Source: Chitinophagaceae bacterium (GTDB lineage: Bacteria; Bacteroidota; Bacteroidia; Chitinophagales; Chitinophagaceae). Taken from it: a stretch of 64,000 nt of DNA. This document shows positions 44,561-54,654 of the stretch, one piece after another. The notes beneath the pieces were generated by a model, which saw only the letters and a program-made list of their open reading frames with translations, ran no database searches and had not been told where the DNA came from. Where the stretch lies: assembly GCA_947379895.1 (NCBI GenBank), contig CANCPA010000003.1, forward strand, positions 1-64,000. Reading direction: 5' to 3'. Position numbers and translations under genes: made by a program. How positions within the stretch are numbered: the first letter of the stretch is position 1; every line of letters begins with the position of its first letter.

Positions 44561-45247
44561 TTATCCTTTTACAAGTATGGATACAATTTCACTCCAATTG
44601 CCAATCTGTACGTTATTATAGCGATAAATAGTCTTATAATTCCACACTTCACTTACTCCTTCAGCAGGCAAAGGTGAATTGTCGATATAATCGGGTTTAT
44701 TACTAACATCTAATTTTATAAATCCTTTTCCAATATCCTTCCATACCTCATAGCCCTCATAGTCACCTAGTGTACAATGCAATCGGGGATGCCCCACATT
44801 TGATTGTTTGGAAGAAAGGTTGGGCTTTCCGGCTATCAAATCAGTAATTACAGGTAATTTTATTAATCCCAAAGTAATTGCCATTGGCTCGGTCATCTTT
44901 CCTGTTGCCATACATAATTGAGTGATTTCTCTAAAAAAGCCAACCACGCCCTGATTGCAAATTGCAGGTATTATTGCAGGATAAACAGGTACTACAGGTA
45001 ATGCATTCATCAAAATCGATGGATTACCTGTACGTAGCAAATCCTTGTAGGACGTTAATTCTAATCCAAAATGTTTAAAATCATGCTGTTTTGTTACTAC
45101 AAATGAAAAGTACGTATGAACTAAACCCAAAGTTGTAATCTTTGCGGGAGGTAGGTTAAGTATAGCTTCATAGTCAGCATAATGTTTGAGAAATTTACCC
45201 ATTTGATCAACTAATCCATCGTCTGTGTTGTCAATTACTATTTCCAT
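44561..45247 (-). CDS. Orphan protein with Fn3-like C-terminus
   Basis: The 228-residue protein has no signal peptide. The N-terminal 130 residues are mostly helical with several Pro-rich turns. Residues 150-228 are strand-rich and close with EVWNYKTIYRYNNVQIGNWS, a pattern typical of the last strands of fibronectin type III-like folds in Bacteroidota orphan proteins. I cannot name the function. Like the gene at 23210, it has a 21-bp heptad repeat array just upstream on the same strand, and here also a MITE-like element further upstream. Confidence 0.7.
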   Translation of the reverse strand: MEIVIDNTDDGLVDQMGKFLKHYADYEAILNLPPAKITTLGLVHTYFSFVVTKQHDFKHFGLELTSYKDLLRTGNPSILMNALPVVPVYPAIIPAICNQGVVGFFREITQLCMATGKMTEPMAITLGLIKLPVITDLIAGKPNLSSKQSNVGHPRLHCTLGDYEGYEVWKDIGKGFIKLDVSNKPDYIDNSPLPAEGVSEVWNYKTIYRYNNVQIGNWSEIVSILVKG

Positions 45248-45346
45248 ATTTTTTGTTTTGTAAATCCATTATAGATTTTTATGATTAATAAACTATTTAA
45301 AATTCTTTTTATGCTTATTGTACATTATTCCGCATTAGATTCTATT

Positions 45347-45514
45347 TTTTCTTTCTCGAAAAGAACTTTTTCTAACGTAAAAAGGGCTTTTTCTTATATA
45401 GAAAGAGTTCTAGCTTGTTGGAAACAACCCTTTCTATGTTGAAAACAAAACATTCTAACATAGAAAAACTTGTTTCTTCATCAGATAAAGTTGTTTCTTC
45501 TGTGGAAAAACTTC
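45347..45514 (-). repeat. 21-bp tandem repeat array 3 (eight units, no indels)
   Basis: Eight units of exactly 21 bp start at 45347, 45368, 45389, 45410, 45431, 45452, 45473 and 45494. The shared core is TTTCT followed about 6 nt later by GAAAAA. On the minus strand they read as heptads SFSTEET, TLSDEET, SFSMLEC, FVFNIER, VVSNKLE, LFLYKKK, then an in-frame stop. On the plus strand the same units read FSFSKRT, FSNVKRA, FSYIERV with two stops. It lies 100 bp upstream of the orphan gene at 44561. Absence of indels while base identity has drifted is the striking point. Confidence 0.75.
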
Positions 45515-45809
45515 TGAATCAGACAAGATTACACGCAAAAACGTGTTGTAGAACTAACTACTGCCGTAAATAAAATGAAAATTGTAAGCTTTTAGTATGA
45601 TGAGGCTAAGCAGGAAAAGTCTTTCTTTTGATATACTTTTTCTTGAACTCTGCAAATTTACATGATTTGCATATACAAGCTAAATAAATTTTAAAAAGAA
45701 TGAATATATTTTAAATAATTTTTATCATAGAGTCATTTATGCTAAAAAATATATTTATTAAATAAGTAACGATGATTTTTTGTTGAAATAGTTTTTTGTA
45801 ATTAAATAA

Positions 45810-45953
45810 CAATGTCGTTAATTTAAGGGCACTAACCGAAATTTAGGGTGTCTGCCTGAGCCTGTCGAAGGCGCACAAAGAAGTAAATAACCATAATTTA
45901 GACCGGTTTCGACAAGCTCAACCTGACAGCTGTTTCTTAACTTAACGACATTG
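45810..45953. mobile_element. MITE-like foldback element with 10-bp target duplication
   Basis: The 144-bp element is bounded by 18-bp terminal inverted repeats: CAATGTCGTTAATTTAAG (45810-45827) and CTTAACTTAACGACATTG (45936-45953), with one mismatch. It is flanked by a perfect direct repeat AATTAAATAA at 45800-45809 and 45954-45963, the expected target-site duplication. A second nested inverted repeat (45849-45870 / 45907-45928) contains CTGAGCCTGTCGAA, like a dispersed intergenic repeat I know from many genomes. No transposase is encoded, so it would move only in trans. Ends and 10-bp duplication suggest an IS4-like parent; this is inference. Confidence 0.85.
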
Positions 45954-46122
45954 AATTAAATAAGATAAGCTGTTATATGCATTGCTGATTAACAGAGTCG
46001 TTCATTTTGAAAGAGCTGTCATTTCGTATATCTCATCAGGCGCATCAGAGATAAATAGAAAAGACGACCTTTACCCAATCATCATAATATACTCCGAATC
46101 GGCTTGACATAATGATTACCCC

Positions 46123-48579
46123 TTATCCTTTTTTCAAAATTCTATCAATTGCTTTTTGCTTTTCTTTTTCGCTCATTTTGCTCTTTTGTACCATTCGGTT
46201 TAGTTGGTATGATATGGTTAGTCTGTAGTTTCGAGTATTCGCTGAACTATAATTTTTGGTTGTGAAATTTGTTCCGTAAATATAAGTGGTATACTGTTGC
46301 ATACTAATTGGATCAATGATGTTAATGCCAATAATCAATCGTTTCTCGAAGAACTTTTTCTGTATACCAAAATTCAAATTAAGGTTACTACGACTACGAC
46401 CTTGAGGATCGGCAAAGTTGCTAAACTTCGCATTGCCATCAAGGGTAATTAAATTGGTAGGCATATAACTAAAGTTGAAACTTGTATAAAAACTACTGCC
46501 ATCACGATATTTAAACAACTTCTTTTCTATTTCACTATAGCTATTAAAAGTATATCCAATACTTGTATTTATTCTAAAGCGTTTTGTAAAGGTATAGCCA
46601 CCCCATGCACTCGCCTCATATTCTTGTCTATTAGCTATATTTTGCCAGGTTGCCTGTGTTTTTCCTCCATCCAATAAGCTTCTTATTTGATAAAATACAT
46701 TTTTTACCTTATTGTAACCTAGCGAGGTATTAATGTAATATTTACCCTTCATCCAACTGCAATTGAAATCGAGATTATCTGCTGTAGATGGTGATAAGTA
46801 AGGATTGCCAAATCGAATATTATTATTGTCACTATAGTCAATATTTGGGTTTAGTTGCCCTAAATTGGGTCTATTTACGCTCCCTCTATAAACAAATGCC
46901 ATATTAAAAGCCTTGCTAAACTCTTTGCGTATGGTGAGATAATGTAAAAAATTCCAGTAATCGTTGCTATTATCTTTCACATTTCCTTTCTTGTATATGA
47001 ATGATGTATATGTTTCCTCTGCTTGAGTGCCGATAATTAACCTTAAATCCTGCTGAATATTTAATGTGAAAGCAGCGCGTACAGTAGCAATGTTTTGATG
47101 AAAAAGAAAGTCGTTACTCAAAAAATCCTTCGTTTCATAACTGCTATCTTGCTTATTAAAGAAACTAGTGTTGAGGGTATTGTGATAAGTACCTAGTTGA
47201 TAAGTTGCACCTGTTGAAAAGAACAACTTTTTGGTAAATGGTTTATCATAGCCAATTCGAATATTTAATGTTTTATTATATGAATCAAAATATTGTGTTT
47301 GTGTACTATCGCCAATAATACTATTAGATGAATTTAGGTATTGTTGATAATAATCTTTGCCATTATCATTCTTGCCAACTCCTATATTTACACTTGAACG
47401 TAAAATCTCACCTATATTTTTACTCTTCCATGTATGGGAAATGGTAATGTTATGATTATAACCATTTCCATCACTACCATTGAGTCTGTTACTATTTTTG
47501 GTTGTTTGAAGTAAACTGTTTAGATTAATATATTGAGTGTTTGTAACATTATCAAAGTAGTTAATGTTGCCTTGATAAGTAAAATTGATGGCGTGTTGCT
47601 TGTTAAATTCATAATCGAATTGACTGCGCAAAGAAGGACGGGTGTTTTTATTTGTCCAAGTATTATTTGTATTGTTGTAAGAAGTGCCTGAAGTATAATA
47701 ATTAGTACGATTTGAATACCCATTTCCAACGTAGTTGTTTGCTGAAACTCCTAATACATTGTTAGTAGAAAAGTTTTTATCACGGTAACTAACATTTCCT
47801 GAAACACTTTCCTCGCCTCTTGTGCCGGCACTAATCGTAACTTTTCCTGTAAAGCCAATCTTTCCTTTTTTGGTTACAATATTGATAACACCACCTTGTT
47901 CTGTGGCATATTGAGGTTCAGGATTGGTTATTAATTCAATTTTTTCAATACTGCTACCCGGCAGACTCTCCAGCAAATCTTTTAATTGATCGGCAGTAAG
48001 GTCGGTAGGCTTATCATCGATTAATATTTTAGGCTCTTTGCCTTTTAATAAAATTTTTCCATTCGGGTCATTACTAACAAGTGGCATATTTTTTAATATT
48101 TCAGCAGTAGACGAGCCATTACTTAATGCACTCTCGCCTACATTATAGGTTATCTTACCATCTTTGTTTTCTATTAATGGTTTTTCTGAATAGACAATTA
48201 CTTCGTTCAGTTCTGAAATAGATGGGGATATTTTAATATCGCCTAAGTTAAAATCAGCACGTTCTGTTCTGAGAAAAATACTATCTAAAATAGTGTTTTT
48301 ATATCCAACAGTTTTCACAATTAATCTATAATAGCCAAGGGGAAGTTTGTCTATTTCAAATGCCCCATTTTTATCGGTGGCTTGCACTATTTTCTTTGAA
48401 GAATCAATACTCGAAACTGCAGAAACAGTAACAAATTGAATGGGTTTACCGGAAATTGCATCTACTACATTGCCAATGATTAAGCCTATGTCATGTTTAT
48501 TTGGTTTTGTTAAACTAGCTTGTGAGTATAAGTCTGTTACAAAAAGTAATATAAAAAAGTATGTAATTAAATATCTCAT
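46123..48579 (-). CDS. TonB-dependent receptor-like outer-membrane beta-barrel protein
   Basis: The 818-residue protein has a signal peptide (residues 1-20), a carboxypeptidase-regulatory-like Ig domain (about 28-110, IGNVVDAISGKPIQFV, DKNGAFEIDKLPLGYYRL), a plug-like domain (130-240, DLLESLPGSSIEKIELI, QGGVINIVTKKG) and a long beta-barrel of the OMP_b-brl_3 type. There is no clear TonB box. Such proteins import or secrete unknown substrates. No SusD-like partner is adjacent, so it is not a classic polysaccharide locus. It is divergent from 49081; the shared region carries a palindrome also found at 54655. Confidence 0.88.
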   Translation of the reverse strand: MRYLITYFFILLFVTDLYSQASLTKPNKHDIGLIIGNVVDAISGKPIQFVTVSAVSSIDSSKKIVQATDKNGAFEIDKLPLGYYRLIVKTVGYKNTILDSIFLRTERADFNLGDIKISPSISELNEVIVYSEKPLIENKDGKITYNVGESALSNGSSTAEILKNMPLVSNDPNGKILLKGKEPKILIDDKPTDLTADQLKDLLESLPGSSIEKIELITNPEPQYATEQGGVINIVTKKGKIGFTGKVTISAGTRGEESVSGNVSYRDKNFSTNNVLGVSANNYVGNGYSNRTNYYTSGTSYNNTNNTWTNKNTRPSLRSQFDYEFNKQHAINFTYQGNINYFDNVTNTQYINLNSLLQTTKNSNRLNGSDGNGYNHNITISHTWKSKNIGEILRSSVNIGVGKNDNGKDYYQQYLNSSNSIIGDSTQTQYFDSYNKTLNIRIGYDKPFTKKLFFSTGATYQLGTYHNTLNTSFFNKQDSSYETKDFLSNDFLFHQNIATVRAAFTLNIQQDLRLIIGTQAEETYTSFIYKKGNVKDNSNDYWNFLHYLTIRKEFSKAFNMAFVYRGSVNRPNLGQLNPNIDYSDNNNIRFGNPYLSPSTADNLDFNCSWMKGKYYINTSLGYNKVKNVFYQIRSLLDGGKTQATWQNIANRQEYEASAWGGYTFTKRFRINTSIGYTFNSYSEIEKKLFKYRDGSSFYTSFNFSYMPTNLITLDGNAKFSNFADPQGRSRSNLNLNFGIQKKFFEKRLIIGINIIDPISMQQYTTYIYGTNFTTKNYSSANTRNYRLTISYQLNRMVQKSKMSEKEKQKAIDRILKKG

Positions 48580-49080
48580 TCTTTAAAAAGTGTAATTGAA
48601 AATCCGAAACAATAAAAAAGTTGTTGTTTAATACCTAATTTCTTGATGTTCACCTAATGATTGATATAAAGGGAATTGGTTTAATTGAAATTCGGGAAAT
48701 GGCAGGAAATTGATTAATTTATATATCAGTGAACCCAATTTAACAAGAGGGCTTTATTTGGTACTATTAAATAAAATGACTTAAAAGTGAATGTTTAGCT
48801 TTAGTAATAAAAAGATTAAAATTAATTAATTTTATTGCAATAATCTCACCCTTTTGGGTGAGATTTTGAATTGATTTAATCATGAATTTTGCGTTATCAA
48901 AGAGTACTTAATAATTGTTGTAATATTTTTTAATGTGCGAATTTGAAACGATAAAATTATTTAGCAAAATACTCAGCCGTTATCTTATAAAAATCAAAAA
49001 AACTGTTTGGGTAGGAGGCGAGACTCAAAAAATAGATTGATTAAACCAACGTGATTAAATTTTTTAGAGTAATTAATAAA
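48580..49080. other. Divergent intergenic region with a 10-bp-arm palindrome
   Basis: No ORF in the 500-bp region between the outer-membrane gene and the secreted-protein operon. It contains the palindrome at 48842-48865; otherwise AT-rich. Confidence 0.6.
48842..48865. promoter_or_regulatory. Palindrome AATCTCACCC-tttt-GGGTGAGATT (copy 1)
   Basis: A perfect 10-bp inverted repeat with a 4-bp centre. It lies between divergent genes, so it cannot terminate either, and its arms recur at 54655-54682. A shared operator is the simplest reading. Confidence 0.55.
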
Positions 49081-49782
49081 ATGAAGGATATGGAAAAATC
49101 GATTTTGTTTATTATGATTTTTATTGGAATTGTCATTGTTGGCAAATCTCAAAGTGGAATCAAATCAAAAGAGTTAAAAATCAACAGACACCCCGCTTCC
49201 CTACAATTAGGTATAGGGTCTATGGGAGTAACAGGAGATTTTAAAGTCAGAATCAGAAATAAAATTTCTCTTAGGGTAGGTGGTGCTTATGCCTCAATTG
49301 ATAATCTGAATAATTTGTCTTCACTTCCAAATTTTGTGTCGAATAATGTTACTTCGGCTACATTTACAAACACTCATTTAATGATGGAATATTCTCCATT
49401 TAAAGGAGATGGTTTTAGGCTAGTTGGTGGAGTAGGTTATTACTTCAATAGTTCTGTTACCGTGAAAATATTATCAAAGGGAACTTATTATTTTGGTAGC
49501 ATACCACTTAATACCGATGTGGTTGGAACATCAGCACTTATAGGAACTTGGAATGGGATGGCTCCTTATTTGGGCACAGGATTTTTTAAAGGTTTTCCTA
49601 AACACAGACTAAATCTAACATTAGATTTAGGTACCTATTATCTTCCACAACCTGTTGCAAGTGTTTCACAAGGTACTGGATTACTGCAAGGGAATGTAAC
49701 AAGTGTTTCGACGCTACAACAAAATATAAATGAATACAGATGGTTTCCTGTAATTCAACTCAATTTCAACGTTAAATTATAA
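49081..49782 (+). CDS. Secreted beta-rich protein, probable outer-membrane barrel
   Basis: From ATG 49081 the protein has 233 residues: a signal peptide ending near GKSQ, then a strand-rich mature part (LQLGIGSMGVTGDFKVRI, VGGVGYYFNSSVTVK, VIQLNFNVKL) that looks like a small outer-membrane barrel. The ORF can be opened at GTG 49051, but that adds a basic stretch before the signal; ATG 49081 or 49090 is more likely. It is followed 11 bp later by a large lipoprotein gene. Function is unknown. Confidence 0.7.
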   Translation: MKDMEKSILFIMIFIGIVIVGKSQSGIKSKELKINRHPASLQLGIGSMGVTGDFKVRIRNKISLRVGGAYASIDNLNNLSSLPNFVSNNVTSATFTNTHLMMEYSPFKGDGFRLVGGVGYYFNSSVTVKILSKGTYYFGSIPLNTDVVGTSALIGTWNGMAPYLGTGFFKGFPKHRLNLTLDLGTYYLPQPVASVSQGTGLLQGNVTSVSTLQQNINEYRWFPVIQLNFNVKL

Positions 49783-49793
49783 ATTATACAAAA

Positions 49794-51629
49794 ATGAATA
49801 ACATAAACAAATTATTTTTAGTAGTAGTGTTGGGTTTTACATTGATATCTGGATGTAAAAAAATTAGTGATGGACTTGCAATTGGTCTAAACTCGAGTAT
49901 TTCCAAGAATTATGTGGTATTACAATTTAAAGACGCAAGTAATAGTAATATTATACCCTCAGGATTAAATGTGCAAATTGTAGGCCCAGATGCTGATTAT
50001 ATTTATAATGAAGGAGGTAAAAAAGTGTTTACTGTTGGATCGAATGGGGTACTTGGCTTACAGGTAAGCCCCGAGCGTATTGTTACTAAGAGCAATCCTG
50101 TTATATTTTATGTACAGGTTTCCTCTAATAATTACCTTCCAATTACTAAAAGTGTGGTTGTAAATGCGGGAAAATTAGTGACTCAATCAACCTTTAATTT
50201 AGCGAATATAAGCAAACCAGCCCCTGGAGTAAATGTATCGCAAGTTACTTTTAACCTTGTTAATGGTGCAATACCCCAAACGTCTAAACTTTCAACTCTT
50301 GGAGTGGCCGACACTGCTTATTACGATGACGGAAATACTACGGTTTTATTGCCAATAGGGACAACATTCTCGTATTATGCATGGGTGCCTGATGGACATA
50401 TTATAACTATACCATCTAGAACAGATAGTAGTGTAAATTGGGTAACTGATTCTACACAAACTATTGGAAATACTACAACAACTTATCGACATAAACAAAC
50501 AACTTATTACCAAATACAAGCATATAGCTATCAGGAAATGCAATGGAAATTAGTAAAGTATAAAGGAAGTAGTGTGAAATGTGTATTGCAAACTCGTAAG
50601 GCACACAGTATAGATTACTCACTTTTTCCTTATGACAATCCAGATCCAATTCAAACTTTCAATTTGCTAAATGGCGAAAGTTCACGCGAGGATGAATTGT
50701 TATTTGAAAATGCTGTACAACAGTATGTAGTTGGGTTGAATTTTATTGGGGATAATGGGCGAGAAATACTCCCTGATTCAACTGCTGCTTGGTTTACAAG
50801 TTTTGTTTTGAATCCAAATGTTAAAAATAGATTAACTGGTAATCCAATTAAGGAAGGTGATTCGATAGAAGTTGGGCTCGATTACAATACAGGCTTATCA
50901 ATGAAGTCTATAATCTCAAAAACACCAGGTGGTCAATTGCGGGCAGCTTGCCAATCTCCTAGTGCAGGATATTACTATCATGCACCTTATTCAATTTCAT
51001 TTTACAATTCGTATAATACAAATATTGATTCAACAAGAACACTAGATCATTATAATACTAATTACAACCCCATTACTGGAACTTCGGTTCAAACTCCTGT
51101 ATATTTAATAACGGCTCCAATGATACCAGATCCTGAAAACTTAACTGCATCGGCATATTTAAACCTTGGCCCAACTGGCTATTATTACTCTTTTAATCCA
51201 AATGAAGGTTATAGAAGTTATTCGGGAAAGATAAGTGCAAATACACCTGTATCAAATACTTCTAGTGTGAATGTGTATTATGGCAACCAACGAATTAAGA
51301 CGAACGTAAACACTACTGATGTTTTCAATCCTCCATATAGTGTCACGTTACCACCAAAAGTTCATTATTTCTTTACTTTGACTTGTCCCAATGATAATAA
51401 AACAGCAAATCTAACTTGGAATAATGGTTATTGGTTGTCTAATCATGGTTGGCTGAGATTCAATATTAATAATGGAGATTGGAATTCTAGACTCTTTAAT
51501 CAAGGAGAATCTTTTTACCTTGAAGGTACTTCAGGAGATGACCTAATTAAAACAACTATTATTGTTAATAGTGAATATGTTCCTATAAATATTATCTCAA
51601 ATGGAAAAGATTTCTGTAAAGGGTTTTAA
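49794..51629 (+). CDS. Large putative lipoprotein, unknown function
   Basis: The 611-residue protein has a lipoprotein signal peptide (lipobox LISGC, lipidated C21). The mature protein is rich in Asn, Ser, Thr and Tyr and predicted mostly beta: several Ig-like repeats can be guessed (e.g. VSQVTFNLVNGAIPQTSKLS and the later YFFTLTCPNDNKTANLTW). No enzymatic motif is recognised. It is co-transcribed with the barrel-like protein upstream, so the pair may form a surface complex. Confidence 0.72.
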   Translation: MNNINKLFLVVVLGFTLISGCKKISDGLAIGLNSSISKNYVVLQFKDASNSNIIPSGLNVQIVGPDADYIYNEGGKKVFTVGSNGVLGLQVSPERIVTKSNPVIFYVQVSSNNYLPITKSVVVNAGKLVTQSTFNLANISKPAPGVNVSQVTFNLVNGAIPQTSKLSTLGVADTAYYDDGNTTVLLPIGTTFSYYAWVPDGHIITIPSRTDSSVNWVTDSTQTIGNTTTTYRHKQTTYYQIQAYSYQEMQWKLVKYKGSSVKCVLQTRKAHSIDYSLFPYDNPDPIQTFNLLNGESSREDELLFENAVQQYVVGLNFIGDNGREILPDSTAAWFTSFVLNPNVKNRLTGNPIKEGDSIEVGLDYNTGLSMKSIISKTPGGQLRAACQSPSAGYYYHAPYSISFYNSYNTNIDSTRTLDHYNTNYNPITGTSVQTPVYLITAPMIPDPENLTASAYLNLGPTGYYYSFNPNEGYRSYSGKISANTPVSNTSSVNVYYGNQRIKTNVNTTDVFNPPYSVTLPPKVHYFFTLTCPNDNKTANLTWNNGYWLSNHGWLRFNINNGDWNSRLFNQGESFYLEGTSGDDLIKTTIIVNSEYVPINIISNGKDFCKGF

Positions 51630-52016
51630 AGGATTAATTTTTTTGTTTTATAGAATTCACCTTATTTAATAAACTTATTACAATGTTATTGAAAAAAAGT
51701 TAGCTAGAATATTTTTTTAGCGTTATTGCAAATTGAAGTATGTAATTTGATAACAAAGAGATTGAAATATTGGGTTCATCAAGAACAATAGTCTTTTGTT
51801 AAATTGAAATTAATGAATTGTTTTTTTTGTAAAGTAAAATTAATTTAAAAAAAAGTAAAACTGACTAACAAAATAAAAACATTGCTTATACGAAAAGCTT
51901 TTTCAGAATGTGATTTTTAAAATTTAAAATGAATAATCACACGGTATCTGCGTATATGAATATTGGCTTAGTAAATTGCGAAATAATATTTATTCATTCG
52001 ATATATCTCAATTTTC
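51630..52016. other. Convergent intergenic region, no features seen
   Basis: 387 bp of AT-rich sequence between the lipoprotein and the response-regulator gene. No ORF and no clear terminator hairpin were found. Confidence 0.5.
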
Positions 52017-52622
52017 TTAAATTCTACTTAAAAGTTGTGCTAACATGGTAACTTTATTGATACCTAGTTTCTCAAATGCATTTTTCTTGTGAGATTTTAC
52101 TGTATCAGGTGAAATATTGTTTTTATCTGCAATTTCTTTAATGTCCATTCCATTTTGTAAATCTCTAATGGTATTTGTTTCACTCTCAGTTAATTTATAT
52201 TTCCTTTTCAAGGGGGCATATAGTTGATGATATATTTCTGTGTCGGTAGGAAATGTTTTTTCTCCATTCATCACTTTGTCTAGTAATGAAATTAGTAAAT
52301 CTTCATCTACCAATTTATTGATAACACCTGAAGCACCTAATAATTTCGCCTTCGATACTAGCCATTCATCAGCATGGGAAGTAATAAAAACAAATTTTGC
52401 TTTGCACTTTTCTTTCAGAATTAATAATGTGTCAATACCGTTAAGAATAGGCATTCTATAGTCTACCATTAACAAGTCAGGTTCCGTATTATTGATTAAA
52501 TCAAGCAATTCTTGACCATTTTTTGCAGTTCCAATTATTCTGTATTTGGAAGAAGAAGTTACCATTAATTCTAAACCTTTTAATACGGTAGGATGGTCGT
52601 CGGCAATGATTGTTTTTATCAT
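52017..52622 (-). CDS. NarL/LuxR-type response regulator
   Basis: The 201-residue protein has a receiver domain (acidic D8/D9, phospho-acceptor D54 in LMVDYRMPILNG) and a LuxR-type helix-turn-helix at 137-200 (LTESETNTIRDLQNGMDIKE, ISPDTVKSHKKN). It is 20 bp downstream of the cognate histidine-kinase gene on the same strand. Such regulators bind palindromic DNA; the nearest candidate is the palindrome at 54655-54682 upstream of the kinase gene. Confidence 0.94.
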   Translation of the reverse strand: MIKTIIADDHPTVLKGLELMVTSSSKYRIIGTAKNGQELLDLINNTEPDLLMVDYRMPILNGIDTLLILKEKCKAKFVFITSHADEWLVSKAKLLGASGVINKLVDEDLLISLLDKVMNGEKTFPTDTEIYHQLYAPLKRKYKLTESETNTIRDLQNGMDIKEIADKNNISPDTVKSHKKNAFEKLGINKVTMLAQLLSRI

Positions 52623-52642
52623 GGTTATTTATTTATGTTTAA

Positions 52643-54550
52643 TTATAATGGAATTGTGATGATCATTTTACAACCTATATTGATTTCAGAGCTGATTTCA
52701 AATTCCCCTTTGAGAGAATCCGCCCTTACTTTCATCGAAAAAAGCCCCTTCCCTAATTTTTCATGATCAATATTAAAACCTTTTCCGTTGTCTTTAATAA
52801 TAATTACAATAGATGAAGTACTAATATTGAGTTGTATTGATGCATTTGTTGCTTCAGAATGTTTGATAATGTTATTTATTGCCTCGAGTATTATTCTAAA
52901 AATATTGATGTTTATCATACTAGGTAAGGTTTCAGGATTCCCTATGTACTCAAAATTAAAATTGATACTGCTATGGGTATTCAGTAATGCTAATCTTTGT
53001 TGAATGAGTGCAATTAGTCCTTTGTCTTCAATGTTAATGTGTGCAAGCGTGTGGGTAATATGCCTAATATTATCAGCCATATCCGTAATTAAGTCTTTCA
53101 TTTCAATTATTAATGTTTCATCAATTGGCTTACCCACATTCTCATTTATTTTTGCTATCCGATCTGTCAGCATTTTTAAACCTAGAAAGTCATTACCTAA
53201 TTGGTCATGTAAATCTTCAGAGATTTTGACACGTTCCATTTCTTGCGCGTGTAAGACCGATTGTCCTACACTCTTTTCTATATCCCTTTTTTCTTGGGTT
53301 AGCTTTTTTGCATTAAGTTTCAAGAAGCGATGGTGATAAGAGAAAAATAAGGTTTGTAATAATAATTCTACTGCAAGCCCAACCATCATATTACCAGGTT
53401 CAATATGGTATATCATGAATTTAAAATAACCATTTATCACAAAACTAATAAACCCTGAAATAATTAGAAATGCGGAAATGAAGTACAGGATGTGTGCAAT
53501 GTTTTTTTTGATGCAGCCAGCTAAAATAAAACCAATAAAAAGGATGTAAGAAATTAATGCTAGGATAGTAGCTAGATTTCGAATGCTCAGTACAATTGCA
53601 TGACTACTTTCCCAAAATAATAATGGAACAATAAATAAGGCAACTAGTGAAAGAACAGTAGCTTTTAGCCATTGTATTAAACGGTAGGTTTTGTTGAAAG
53701 TTAATTTGAGCTCAGTAAATTCCTCGAAAACGTTGATAGCAAAGAAAATTGATAATGCTAAGAAAGTGTTTTTAGGAATTAATACAATCAAATGATGTAA
53801 CCACGCAGGCAAAAGCATTGCATCGTATAATAATTCTACTACATTAAACATACTAATTGAAGTGACATAGAAAAATTGCCACAGATATAGTCGTTTTTGG
53901 GTGAATGCCCACACTAAAAAGTTAAATAACAAAGCAAATAGGAAGAAGCCAAAATACCTGCCAACTAAAAAGCTATAATCCATTTCATATTGAAATATGT
54001 CATCAGGTGTTGTGACATCTGTAGGAACATACATTTGATTAGACGTAGTAATGTTGCATTTAGCCAATAACTTAACCGTTTGTCCGTGAGATAAAAGCAC
54101 TTTAAAGCTAACACATCTTACAGGCAAGCCACGTTTAGAGGTAGGAGTTGCGGTACTATAGCTGCCTATTACTTGAGGGTGGGTGGCATCAGTGATATTA
54201 TAAACCGTAAAAAGGATACCGTCTTCATAAAAGTTCCAAGTTATTGGAAAGTCGATAGTTGTATCATTTTTTATATTAAGAGCCATCCAATAAGGTCTAT
54301 CTGTTTCAGCTTCGTTTAGAACTGAGCATTTTGTGTTTTTCTTAAAGTGGCCTTGTTGTAATTGAATAATCGCATTTTCGATTGTACCCGTATTGTCATC
54401 TTTTAGGAATAGATAATATTTACGTAGATGTGGTTCATAAATACCAGGTTTCATAATAAGTGTATCCGATGAACTGGCAAAACACTGCAATGAAGAACAG
54501 AATAGCAAGCAATAAATAATTAATAAACCCTTTGGTATCTTATTTCGCAT
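52643..54550 (-). CDS. 7TMR-DISM sensor histidine kinase (HisKA_3)
   Basis: The 635-residue protein has a signal peptide (about 1-25), an extracellular 7TMR-DISM ligand-binding domain (30-190), seven membrane segments (about 195-410), a coiled coil, a HisKA_3 dimerisation domain with phospho-acceptor H448 (ISEDLHDQLGNDF), and a HATPase domain (NNIIKHSEATN N-box, IKDNGKGF G-box). It pairs with the NarL-type regulator downstream. DISM domains often sense carbohydrates or other small ligands; the ligand is unknown. Confidence 0.93.
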   Translation of the reverse strand: MRNKIPKGLLIIYCLLFCSSLQCFASSSDTLIMKPGIYEPHLRKYYLFLKDDNTGTIENAIIQLQQGHFKKNTKCSVLNEAETDRPYWMALNIKNDTTIDFPITWNFYEDGILFTVYNITDATHPQVIGSYSTATPTSKRGLPVRCVSFKVLLSHGQTVKLLAKCNITTSNQMYVPTDVTTPDDIFQYEMDYSFLVGRYFGFFLFALLFNFLVWAFTQKRLYLWQFFYVTSISMFNVVELLYDAMLLPAWLHHLIVLIPKNTFLALSIFFAINVFEEFTELKLTFNKTYRLIQWLKATVLSLVALFIVPLLFWESSHAIVLSIRNLATILALISYILFIGFILAGCIKKNIAHILYFISAFLIISGFISFVINGYFKFMIYHIEPGNMMVGLAVELLLQTLFFSYHHRFLKLNAKKLTQEKRDIEKSVGQSVLHAQEMERVKISEDLHDQLGNDFLGLKMLTDRIAKINENVGKPIDETLIIEMKDLITDMADNIRHITHTLAHINIEDKGLIALIQQRLALLNTHSSINFNFEYIGNPETLPSMININIFRIILEAINNIIKHSEATNASIQLNISTSSIVIIIKDNGKGFNIDHEKLGKGLFSMKVRADSLKGEFEISSEINIGCKMIITIPL

Positions 54551-54654
54551 AATTAGTTGGTTGAAAATTTTAGCACATTTTTTTTAATGCAATAAGGGTT
54601 AAACAAATATAATGAAAATCTTTTATTTACGAAAAAGGAAAATGAAGACAATAT

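Larger units (their letters stand above)
45248..46122. other. Long intergenic region with repeat array 3 and a MITE-like element
   Basis: About 875 bp without a gene. It holds the tandem array at 45347-45514 and the foldback element at 45810-45953. Confidence 0.7.
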
